The notes under the pieces: generated by a model
Databases searched by the model: none
What the model was told of the DNA's origin: nothing
What the model saw: only the letters and a program-made list of their open reading frames with translations
Shown here: positions 1-6,244 of the stretch, in pieces
Position numbering within the stretch: the stretch's first letter is position 1
How the letters are laid out: each line of letters begins with the position of its first letter
Position numbers and translations under genes: made by a program
Assembly: GCA_002320385.1 (NCBI GenBank)
Contig: DCKN01000105.1
Coordinates: 1 to 11,446 of the forward strand
Length of the DNA stretch: 11,446 bases
Source of the DNA: Proteobacteria bacterium UBA1673
Lineage (GTDB): Bacteria > Pseudomonadota > Gammaproteobacteria > Comchoanobacterales > Comchoanobacteraceae
Reading direction: 5' to 3'

Positions 1-732
1 CATGGCTTCATTGGCTTCATTCATTGCGCTTTGATCATGCAACATATTATTTCTTAAAGTCTTAAAAAGCTTAAAGTCCTCATCATCTTTGCAGCATGTC
101 ATTAACAACAAGTCGTTACTTAGCTCGCCAATACTGGTCAACACAGCGCCTAGGTAATAACGATGCTCTCGCTTGCTTAAATCTAAATTTGCTAGCTGCG
201 TATCTTGCAGTATCTCTTGCATTTTATCAATCACTGGTTGCAAATAGTGATATTCTATCCAAGCTAACCACGTCGTTTCCTGCTTCCAGTGCGCCATATC
301 AATCTTATCCATTGGATTGCTCGCGGTTGATAGATACTGACACACTTCTTCAATTTTTGATTTTGTGCTATCTAAGTCGCTTATCAGATCTTTCTCATCT
401 TCAGCGCTAAGCTGCGTTATTTTTTTTGTATCAATATGTCGCATCCATGCCATTTGCATGAATAAAACCCCATTCTCACGTGGTTTGCAATTCTTTGATC
501 TGTTAATACTGCCATATTTATTTCTCACACAATTGCCGTCTTTATCTTCAAAAGCAATCGAATTAGCAAGCTCTGCCAGTTCAGAGAGTTCATCTGGTCT
601 CACAGATTGTTGTACTTGAATGCTGCTGAGTATATCTAGCATTTCATTTAAAATGCGTAGATCATTTGCATCATGTTTTGATCTGTTTTTTGCTTGATGG
701 GTGTTTTCCTGTATTTGTGTGATGGCTTGCAT
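1..732 (-). CDS. Partial protein with HEPN-like RNxxxH motif (5' part, runs off left edge)
   Basis: The minus strand is open for 244 codons, from ATG at 732 to the window edge, with an in-frame stop a few codons upstream of that ATG; no closing stop lies inside the window. The N-terminal about 180 residues are polar and helical with no family I recognise. A Trp-rich stretch lies around residues 149-158 (W149, W155, W158). Residues 192-232 resemble the core of a HEPN domain. A helix carries IGE (201-203), then comes a short acidic loop, then R227-N228-x3-H232, followed by D233. HEPN proteins of the DUF86 type have the same order (IGEA helix, then RNxxxH) and many are ribonucleases paired with an MNT nucleotidyltransferase. 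No such partner is visible here. Plus-strand frames over this stretch are shadows. The HEPN assignment rests on one motif and a matching helix. The remainder of the domain is beyond the window, so the function is tentative, but the gene itself is well supported by the long open frame. Confidence 0.75.
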   Translation of the reverse strand, partial: MQAITQIQENTHQAKNRSKHDANDLRILNEMLDILSSIQVQQSVRPDELSELAELANSIAFEDKDGNCVRNKYGSINRSKNCKPRENGVLFMQMAWMRHIDTKKITQLSAEDEKDLISDLDSTKSKIEEVCQYLSTASNPMDKIDMAHWKQETTWLAWIEYHYLQPVIDKMQEILQDTQLANLDLSKREHRYYLGAVLTSIGELSNDLLLMTCCKDDEDFKLFKTLRNNMLHDQSAMNEANEAM

Positions 733-758
733 ATGGGAGTTTTATATGATTACTTGGA

Positions 759-806
759 CCATGATAACCTATCATAATTCATTTGATCCTTCCATGATTA
801 CCATGG
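759..806. promoter_or_regulatory. Repeated operator-like words between divergent genes
   Basis: An 11-mer occurs twice with one mismatch: CCATGATAACC at 759-769 and CCATGATTACC at 792-802. The starts are 33 bp apart, about three helical turns. Each copy is part of a small inverted repeat: ATGATA-ACC-TATCAT (761-775) and CCATG-ATTAC-CATGG (792-806). The pair sits just upstream of the minus-strand HEPN-like gene (start 732) and upstream of the plus-strand genes. This suits a dimeric regulator acting on one or both sides. No convincing -35/-10 pair was found here, and the regulator is unknown. Confidence 0.3.
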
Positions 807-992
807 CGTTTAATCAAGTCATCTAATTTGTTTTACTGCTTTAACAATGATACCTTACCTAACTGTATCTGTAGATTCTTGAGGCGTTATAGGATTCGTG
901 TTCAGTATTGTAAAATAATACTATTCCTGACATGGACCTGTCTTGGTAGTGTTGCGCAAAGCTACAACCAAAGCTTAGCATTATCACAAAAA

Positions 993-1412
993 ATGAACGA
1001 GTCAGAGCCCCAACAATCTGCGCTAGCTGAGCCAAAGAAGAAAGCACTTATTGCGCTTTTTGACGTGTTGTCACGATCAACAAGGATGACATGGCCCCAA
1101 ATTGAAAAAATGGTCGTTGCACCTTTTACTACGGATTATGATGTGAGCGTCTACGCACTAGACAATCAACTTGATAATGTTGACTCTATTGACGGCACGC
1201 CAATACAGCCAAGCAGTCAAGCAACGATAAAATCACTATGGCCTGTCCATTATAAGCCCCTAAGTCAGAGTGAGATGGATGCTGACTTGGCCAGAAATTA
1301 TCGAGATGACCAAGGTTATTTGCCCGGGCTATACGCGCGCAAGGTTCGCCGGTACCAAGGGTCCAACCACTGTACGTCAGCTTTGGTCTATGGTATAATG
1401 AACGATCAGTAA
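993..1412 (+). pseudogene. Decayed glycosyltransferase-like gene (N-terminal part, frameshifted end)
   Basis: The frame is open from an upstream TTG at 828, but the first ATG is at 993 and the protein-like sequence starts soon after it. The pattern KKALIALFDVLSRS, then TWPQIEKMVVAPF, then DYDVSVYALDN resembles the first Rossmann-type strand and helix of glycosyltransferase-like proteins that begin with a KIALCFYG.lRS stretch and a later DVFVHT strand. That comparison is from memory. The frame ends at 1412 in an unlikely tail. From 1342 the +1 frame instead reads GTKGPTTVRQLWSM, close to the (V)RQLWS motif expected next in such proteins, and then stops at 1396. From 1391 the third frame reads WYNERSVTSN and stops at 1430-1432, overlapping the start of the next gene. 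Two small indels in a truncated gene would explain this. The alternative is an intact short gene of unknown function. Sequencing error cannot be excluded from the window alone. Confidence 0.45.
1391..1399 (+). promoter_or_regulatory. Extended -10 promoter element for the CheD-like gene
   Basis: TGGTATAAT is a perfect extended -10 (TGn followed by TATAAT), with the hexamer at 1394-1399. The -35 at the usual spacing (TGTACG, 1371-1376) matches the consensus poorly, which is common for extended -10 promoters. The predicted transcript would start near 1406, about 20 nt before the ATG at 1425. The element lies inside the 3' end of the decayed upstream gene. The leader has no strong Shine-Dalgarno. 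Confidence 0.4.
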
Positions 1413-1424
1413 CCAGTAATAAAA

Positions 1425-2198
1425 ATGACTAATATTAAAGTATATGAAGTTCCTGAGTTTTGTTGCTTAGCCGGACGTTATAGTAGAGACTTTGACGCTG
1501 TGGTCGTGTTCAATTTATCATGCTGTTTCCTTATTGAGTGTGCAAACTATGATCTTGATGGTCGTAAAACTTGTGTTGCCTATATTCATATGCCATCTCA
1601 GCAATTCGAAAAAAAATCCGTGGTTAATGCTGCTATTTCCAGTTTTACTCGTGAGTTTACTCAGCATGGTGGTGATATCGCAACGGCAAAAGTCAATATC
1701 TTCGGTGGTTTGCGTAGCAATATTCCTGAGTATACTGGACGGGTTCGTTTATTAAAAGATGCGTTTTCTGCGCATGGCATATCCATTGCGCCTGGTAATC
1801 TGGTGCAGGGCATGTGGATAGAAGCAATACCTCAGGCAATTGATTTTTTATTCTCGCAGCATCAGGTCATGTACCTAAAAATGGTTGACGCAAATGATAC
1901 GCAGAAAGATGAATTCCCGCATCACTTTAGTTCTGTGGATCGTCAATCTATGTTCCAAATATTACGAAAAGTTTATGACTTATCCCATGAAACATTGCAA
2001 GTTTCTACCCAATCACGATTAACGGCCATCGGTTGTAGTCGAGATGCTAATCGTGTTGTTCAGGATGACAGCTTGTTATCTGTACAAACCATTAGTCTTG
2101 GTGATCAACGTTATCTCTCAAGTTTTGAGGATCATTCAAACCTGTTGGATTCCCCCATCGTAGCACACTCGACTACTAATCGTGCATTGCAACCATAG
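1425..2198 (+). CDS. CheD/CNF-fold glutamine-deamidase-like protein
   Basis: The protein has 257 residues. Residues 1-145 follow the layout of CheD, the chemoreceptor glutamine deamidase. There is a short N-terminal strand region, then the nucleophile motif FNLSCC (29-34) in place of CheD LGSC. The His motif YIHMP (53-57) replaces CheD AHxMLP. AKVNIFGG (88-95) corresponds to the CheD AKIxGG stretch. RVRLLKDAFSAHGISI (106-121) corresponds to the NVxxVKxxLxxxGI helix, and GNLVQGMWIEA (124-134) to the GG..GR.v strand. CNF1 and BLF1 toxins share this fold and use LSGC, which is close to the LSCC here. C34 (or C33) and H55 are the candidate catalytic pair. The CheD third residue, a Thr, would be V28, so activity is not assured. 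Residues 145-257 are an added tail of unknown role. No chemotaxis gene is nearby, unlike typical cheD loci. The gene starts 12 nt after the stop of the decayed gene. The fold call is fairly firm; the substrate is unknown. Confidence 0.65.
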   Translation: MTNIKVYEVPEFCCLAGRYSRDFDAVVVFNLSCCFLIECANYDLDGRKTCVAYIHMPSQQFEKKSVVNAAISSFTREFTQHGGDIATAKVNIFGGLRSNIPEYTGRVRLLKDAFSAHGISIAPGNLVQGMWIEAIPQAIDFLFSQHQVMYLKMVDANDTQKDEFPHHFSSVDRQSMFQILRKVYDLSHETLQVSTQSRLTAIGCSRDANRVVQDDSLLSVQTISLGDQRYLSSFEDHSNLLDSPIVAHSTTNRALQP

Positions 2199-2694
2199 TA
2201 TTTAGAGCTGCTGTTGTGATACGCATTCTTAGCGCCTCATTGTCGAACAATAGCTGACGCCCTGCTCATGGACTACTAGGCAATACACAATCGAAAGTAA
2301 ATCAAGTACCGATCTGCAGCATGCTGTTAAAACTCTAACAAATTATAAGATCCAATCACGGATAGAATTACTAATCTGGCATATGCGTGATCGTTGTATA
2401 GCCTACAATGATGTCACGGTGTCGAAGCATGTATGTGAGAATTAGCTTCTTGTTATTTCACAGACATGCCAAATTAAGTCTCTGACCCTGAGCATGAATG
2501 TTTCGGTTGAAACTGGCGCCAAATCCAATCTAACATAAGGCGAAACTGCCCATACTTATGATTGTAACAACATGCCAAAAAGTGTAACAAGCCTTTTTTA
2601 GGCTATAATTTTACAGATTATTGGGGCTTGGACACGCTAATTTTCCTGGCAACTTCGAGCCCAGGTCGGCACTTTGCGCAATTATCTCAATCGA
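2199..2694. other. Gene-free stretch of about 500 bp between converging genes
   Basis: No open frame here looks like a gene. The longest frame noted (plus strand, about 2255-2440, ending in TAG) has a protein-like stretch, IQSRIELLIWHMRDRC, but no start codon or SD, and could be a gene remnant. TGTAACAA occurs twice, at 2563-2570 and 2583-2590 (20 bp apart). A weak hairpin, AGCC-loop-GGCT (2590-2604), precedes ATAATTTT and might stop plus-strand transcription. ATTGTCGAACAAT (2239-2251) is a small palindrome. I see no terminal inverted repeats or transposase fragment that I can name. Confidence 0.4.
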
Positions 2695-3780
2695 TTATCT
2701 AGGCTGTACACCTGTTGATGGCGCATCTATTGCTGATTCTGGAAATTCTACTGTATAAGTATCGCCAGAGGTTTCAGGATCAAAGCTCACAGTTACAGTT
2801 TTTGGCACCCATCGAATACTGCTGTGTGGTAAAGGCTCAGTATTATCAAGAGGATCATCTGAAAAATCGTCACTCGTGTATGGGTCATCTTCATAAAACA
2901 AATCACTCACTAGGCCGTCTTCCTGATCAGCGATCGCAACATATCGACAGCACTTTGATTGAATCAGTTCACGACTGACAGAAAAGCCGACATTAGCTAA
3001 AAGTTTTGATGCTGTCTGATTGTTTCTAACAGAGAATAAATTCCATGATTCCATGTCCTTGCTCGGTTCTATCGCTGTATGTGAGTTTTGGTATCCGCTA
3101 AAAAACAAGAAGCATTTATTGCCACCCATTTTTTCAAACACATCAACATAGTGACCCATCCCATTACCCTGCTGATTATCACCGTATTCGTCGCTGGGAG
3201 GCGGCATGATCATGACCAATATTGTATTTTGCATACCCCATTCAGGATCAGCTATTTTTTCATAGACGGCTTCAACCTGCTTGCTATTCTCACTGTGTGC
3301 GGTGGCGCTGCTATCAGCATTATCTGAGGATGTGTTCATCCAATGTACTCGATGCGTCGTCCCTTTGAAATAGATTTGATCATCAGCAACGTGATACTCA
3401 TTCTCAAAACCAACGTATTGCATACGCTCTATGCACTGAATCTTTGCCCCTTGAAGACGAGCGCGCTCTTCTAAAATGCCAGAACCGGAACCGATACTGA
3501 TGATTGTCATGCTGTTCGTAATCGCATAGTGAGTGGCCGATTGCATGACGTCAATAATCACTTTACTGGGAAATGTCTGAGCTGATGGGTAAAATATTAA
3601 TTCACTGGGTAATGCATCAGTGCGCTTTGTTGCAATCTCATCGCGGACCATGCTGATTGCTTGCCGGTTCGTTTCTTTCCACCAGAGCATTTTCGTGTAA
3701 TTTAAAAAGTCTGTTTCCATCTCCTGAGATTCTGAGATGCTTTCTCTGAATATTCCTAAACGCTGCATAGTATTGTTCAT
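2695..3780 (-). CDS. Orphan class I SAM-dependent methyltransferase-like protein
   Basis: The protein has 361 residues. A helical N-terminal region (1-60) leads to a Rossmann core. Motif I is ISIGSGSGILE (94-104), the glycine-rich loop that binds S-adenosylmethionine. The acidic end of strand 2 is probably IQCIER (114-119). Strand 4 is ILVMIMPPPSDEYG (187-200), where MPPP stands in for the D/N-PP-Y/F motif of amino-methylating enzymes. KCFLFFSGY (222-230) is a likely strand 5. An atypically acidic segment follows (286-318, rich in DD and ED), then a Pro-rich tail. No target-recognition domain or restriction partner is visible, so a DNA-modification role is not supported. Protein or small-molecule methylation, or loss of activity, are equally possible. 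ATG at 3780 is preceded by GATAGAAGAAA, a modest SD; M5 is a possible alternative start. The gene lies alone, divergent from the GNAT gene. Confidence 0.65.
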   Translation of the reverse strand: MNNTMQRLGIFRESISESQEMETDFLNYTKMLWWKETNRQAISMVRDEIATKRTDALPSELIFYPSAQTFPSKVIIDVMQSATHYAITNSMTIISIGSGSGILEERARLQGAKIQCIERMQYVGFENEYHVADDQIYFKGTTHRVHWMNTSSDNADSSATAHSENSKQVEAVYEKIADPEWGMQNTILVMIMPPPSDEYGDNQQGNGMGHYVDVFEKMGGNKCFLFFSGYQNSHTAIEPSKDMESWNLFSVRNNQTASKLLANVGFSVSRELIQSKCCRYVAIADQEDGLVSDLFYEDDPYTSDDFSDDPLDNTEPLPHSSIRWVPKTVTVSFDPETSGDTYTVEFPESAIDAPSTGVQPR

Positions 3781-3800
3781 TTTCTTCTATCGTCTCCTGT

Positions 3801-3830
3801 ATTATAAATCTTTCTATAATATCATTACAA
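3801..3830 (-). promoter_or_regulatory. Promoter of the methyltransferase-like gene
   Basis: Read on the minus strand, TTGTAA (3830-3825; 4 of 6 matches to TTGACA) and a perfect TATAAT (3806-3801) are separated by 18 bp. Transcription would begin near 3794, leaving a very short leader of about 14 nt before the ATG at 3780. An AGGAG at 3798-3794 lies too far upstream and too near the start site to be a good ribosome binding site. Confidence 0.5.
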
Positions 3831-4101
3831 TATATGATGTCTATTTCATTTATTTTTCCCGTCATGCCTATTTTGCAGCAACCATACCAATTGAGATGAG
3901 CGCACTGTCTTAAGAGGGCGGATACGTATATTCGATTGACATTCGCTCAATGCGTCATTTGATAAACGCTTACTTATGGATGCTCCTAATTTATTTTTTG
4001 ATTGCATTTCTTGTGTAAATATTTTTTACATCACATGGCTTCAATTGAATCCTAAACATCCTCATTAACCCAATAATTATTGAAGTTTAGTTGATTCATG
4101 T
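3831..4101. other. Divergent intergenic region with an inverted repeat
   Basis: This region lies between the methyltransferase promoter and the GNAT start. It is AT-rich and holds no credible gene. TGTAAA (4014-4019) and TTTACA (4025-4030) form a 17-bp inverted repeat with a 5-bp spacer, 72 bp before the GNAT start, and could be an operator. TTGACA at 3936-3941 is a perfect -35 word, but the best downstream -10 (GATAAA, 3961) is at a poor 19-bp spacing. TATGAT at 4101-4106 could be a -10 if the GNAT gene actually starts at 4156. Confidence 0.35.
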
Positions 4102-4656
4102 ATGATAAATGGTTACAGTGACTTACGATCACGGAACATCCCACAATTCATCAATATGGTCACAAAGCGTTTCCCCCAAATTCATATTCAGCCCTTGTCC
4201 GCGTGTATGGCTAGTATTCCAATGCTTGCTCAGATATGGGTTGACGTTTTGGGGCGCCACTGGTTACCAAAGGTAACCGCCATGTCCATTGCACATGATC
4301 TAGCTAAAAATATCGCTAAGGATACGCTTCCGATCACGCTTGTTGCCAAATGTGACAGTAAACCTCTCGGCATGGTGACACTGTGTAAAAAGGATGGATT
4401 GGACTCGAAGCTCACGCCATGGCTTTCTGATTTTGTGGTTGCTGAACGGCATCAGAATCAAGGTGTTGGACAGGCACTGATGGATGCTGCCCTACAGCAC
4501 TCAGTTGCTTTGGGTTATAAAAAGCTACATCTTTTTACTTTTGATGAAAAATTGCTGGGCTACTACCAACGCTCTGGATGGAAAACGATAGATAAGGATG
4601 TTTACAAAAATCACCCGGTGACCGTCATGCGGATTGATCTACATAGGATCAGCTGA
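4102..4656 (+). CDS. GNAT family N-acetyltransferase
   Basis: The protein has 184 residues, with the GNAT fold over residues 26-180. IHIQPLS (27-33) starts the domain, followed by helices with IWVDVLGRHWLP (45-56). ITLVAKCDSKPLGMVTL (78-94) makes the paired central strands. Motif A is SDFVVAERHQNQGVGQALMD (109-128), with the acetyl-CoA pyrophosphate loop Q118-x-x-G121-x-G123. Motif B follows as LHLFTFDEKLLGYYQRSGW (142-160), with a tyrosine pair (154-155) where the general acid often lies. VTVMRIDL (173-180) is the closing strand. The enzyme should transfer an acetyl group from acetyl-CoA to an amine; the substrate cannot be read from sequence. The start is uncertain. ATG 4102 lacks a strong SD, and ATG 4156 (M19) also fits because the domain begins at about residue 27. 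A perfect 12-bp palindrome, GATCAGCTGATC (4647-4658), spans the stop codon and is probably chance. The family call is firm. Confidence 0.85.
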   Translation: MINGYSDLRSRNIPQFINMVTKRFPQIHIQPLSACMASIPMLAQIWVDVLGRHWLPKVTAMSIAHDLAKNIAKDTLPITLVAKCDSKPLGMVTLCKKDGLDSKLTPWLSDFVVAERHQNQGVGQALMDAALQHSVALGYKKLHLFTFDEKLLGYYQRSGWKTIDKDVYKNHPVTVMRIDLHRIS

Positions 4657-4704
4657 TCAAGTCGATAATGAGTAGAACTAATCTTCCATGCTTTATGTTG
4701 ATAC

Positions 4705-4735
4705 TTGACTCTAGTTGCCTGTATTTCAGTATGAT
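4705..4735 (+). promoter_or_regulatory. Candidate promoter of the 482-residue orphan
   Basis: TTGACT (4705-4710; 5 of 6) and TATGAT (4730-4735; 5 of 6) are separated by 19 bp, slightly long. Transcription would start near 4742, giving a leader of under 20 nt before the ATG at 4760. The sequence before the ATG (TAAGATAATTAT) has only a weak SD. Confidence 0.35.
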
Positions 4736-4759
4736 ACCATGTCAAATTAAGATAATTAT

Positions 4760-6208
4760 ATGAAAAAAATCACTTATACAACCGATAATAAAGAAACAGT
4801 TCATTGCTTTCATGGCCAACAGGTACTTAACAATGGCCGAACGCTTTATTTAGCATTTGAGCAACTATCTGCTAGTAATGTCTGTTTTTGGAGAGACTAT
4901 TATATCCAGACGGCGCGTCATGGTGAAGCACTGTTCTTGAGCAATATTCTTAACGCCTACAAGCTTGCGCTTGCTGACGATATTGCCGATGGCACTGATC
5001 ATTGCCTCGAGTATCGGTCTCTAGCCGATTATGATGCTTTTTACAAGTTTGTTTTAACGACAGATTGGGATAAAGAGATGCCTTTTTATGCACCGTTATT
5101 TGAAAAAGCACTGCTTGGTTTTTCACCTACGCCTGCGCTTTCAGGCTTTGCTTATTTGCGAGATAGTGTTTATCCGATGCTTCTATCAATCTCTGATGCT
5201 GCGACTTGTGATTTTATTCAAGCATCTACTCCCAGGGAGCTACGATTTATTGTTTATGGATCCTCAGATCCCATTACCGACCAAACACTCAAAAAACACT
5301 GCGACCATGCGCATCGGTGTAAAACTAATTTTCAATCGCGCTTTGGGTTTTCTGTTAGTGGCTTTGCTAACCCCTATGCGTATTACCAGGAAATTGTTAT
5401 CTCTGTCCCGTATGCCACCGATAAAAAAACGCCTGCTTTTAGTCATTACGGTTTTATAAAAAACCCATGGCACGCGATTGACTCTCAAAGATTATTTTCA
5501 AGAACTGGCGCAATAGTAAAAGGTTTTTCTGCGCATGTATCGGGCTTGGAATCTTCGATTTTAGGCACCAAACACTATTTAACAATTCACTGTCCTCTGC
5601 GTGGTGTGGTGAAGACGCTAACCCATATTTTAGGCAAACCAAATATTCATGTTTGTGCTGAAGTCCGCGGGGGATGGACTACAAATGGCCACAAAGAATC
5701 CTATGGCGAAAGTCTGCTTGCACTCGGTCATCTCTCACAGGACAATAACGCACATTGGGCATTGAAAGATCCTGATTATGGTACGCATAGTGACTATTTT
5801 ATTTGTTCTGCTGCCGGATTAGAAAATCATATTCAGGGTCGAATAATCGGTCCTGACTCAAGCCTTACGAACAGTACACTTATTGTCGTTAAGAGAGAGC
5901 GACTGGAAATTTTTTATCGTGACTCAGGTAAAATCTTAGACGCTGCAGTGATGCTACGCCTCTTAAACTACATAAAAAAGCATGACCATACCGGTGAACT
6001 ACCGCTTGGGCTGGCGCAAGAAATTGCATATGCTCACAAGTCAAGCGGGGTTTGTGCAGAGACTTTGAGTCTGGATGCTGCAATTGGACTTTATAGTGAC
6101 CCTAATCTTGATCATGCTCCCTATTGCTTTTTTTCGCCCAGTTCACACACAGGACCCAAGGAAAAAAATTATGCTGCTGCTTGTAGCAAGCCTTTCCAAA
6201 GTCTCTGA
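4760..6208 (+). CDS. Unrecognised 482-residue protein
   Basis: A long clean frame starts at an ATG placed behind a plausible promoter, so this is a real gene. I recognise no domain. It has no signal peptide and no membrane segment, so it looks soluble. It is rich in aromatic residues, His and Cys, with a tight His/Cys cluster at 180-187 (H180, C181, H183, H185, C187) that might bind metal. Mixed strand-helix patterning includes ELRFIVYGSSD (160-170), YYQEIVISVPY (208-218), KHYLTIHCPL (271-280) and STLIVVKRERLEIFYR (372-387), which suggests an alpha/beta or beta-rich enzyme-like fold rather than a repeat protein. LPLGLAQEIAYAHKSSG (414-430) looks helical. The last 25 residues are polar and probably unstructured. 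It converges with the next minus-strand gene, with only 36 bp between the stops. By its surroundings it could be an effector, but nothing in the protein itself shows that. Confidence 0.75.
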   Translation: MKKITYTTDNKETVHCFHGQQVLNNGRTLYLAFEQLSASNVCFWRDYYIQTARHGEALFLSNILNAYKLALADDIADGTDHCLEYRSLADYDAFYKFVLTTDWDKEMPFYAPLFEKALLGFSPTPALSGFAYLRDSVYPMLLSISDAATCDFIQASTPRELRFIVYGSSDPITDQTLKKHCDHAHRCKTNFQSRFGFSVSGFANPYAYYQEIVISVPYATDKKTPAFSHYGFIKNPWHAIDSQRLFSRTGAIVKGFSAHVSGLESSILGTKHYLTIHCPLRGVVKTLTHILGKPNIHVCAEVRGGWTTNGHKESYGESLLALGHLSQDNNAHWALKDPDYGTHSDYFICSAAGLENHIQGRIIGPDSSLTNSTLIVVKRERLEIFYRDSGKILDAAVMLRLLNYIKKHDHTGELPLGLAQEIAYAHKSSGVCAETLSLDAAIGLYSDPNLDHAPYCFFSPSSHTGPKEKNYAAACSKPFQSL

Positions 6209-6244
6209 GTTCAATTTTGATGAACCATGCCTCTTATCATCTAT

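Noticed and set aside
96..619. Two overlapping plus-strand frames of about 104 and 84 codons
   Set aside because: They lie opposite a 244-codon open minus-strand frame with normal protein composition and have poor, low-complexity translations; they are shadows.
828..992. N-terminal extension with a signal-peptide-like hydrophobic stretch, from a TTG start
   Set aside because: It needs a weak TTG start with no SD, and the sequence before the ATG at 993 is not like the rest of the protein. The hydrophobic run is probably translated AT-rich non-coding DNA.
859..1047. Minus-strand 62-codon frame with a hydrophobic segment resembling a lipoprotein signal
   Set aside because: It overlaps the protein-like plus-strand frame, has no SD support and no continuation; it is likely chance.
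2590..2612. Rho-independent terminator (AGCC/GGCT hairpin)
   Set aside because: The stem has only four strong pairs and the downstream T-run is broken by A residues, so it is noted as weak rather than listed as a terminator.
2199..2694. Insertion-sequence remnant
   Set aside because: I found no terminal inverted repeats, target duplications or recognisable transposase fragments in either strand.
3638..3865. Minus-strand 75-codon frame overlapping the methyltransferase start
   Set aside because: It crosses the methyltransferase promoter and its start in another frame, and its translation is polar with no family features.
6209..6225. GTTCA/TGAAC inverted repeat between converging genes as a terminator
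   Set aside because: It is a five-bp stem with no T-run on either side.
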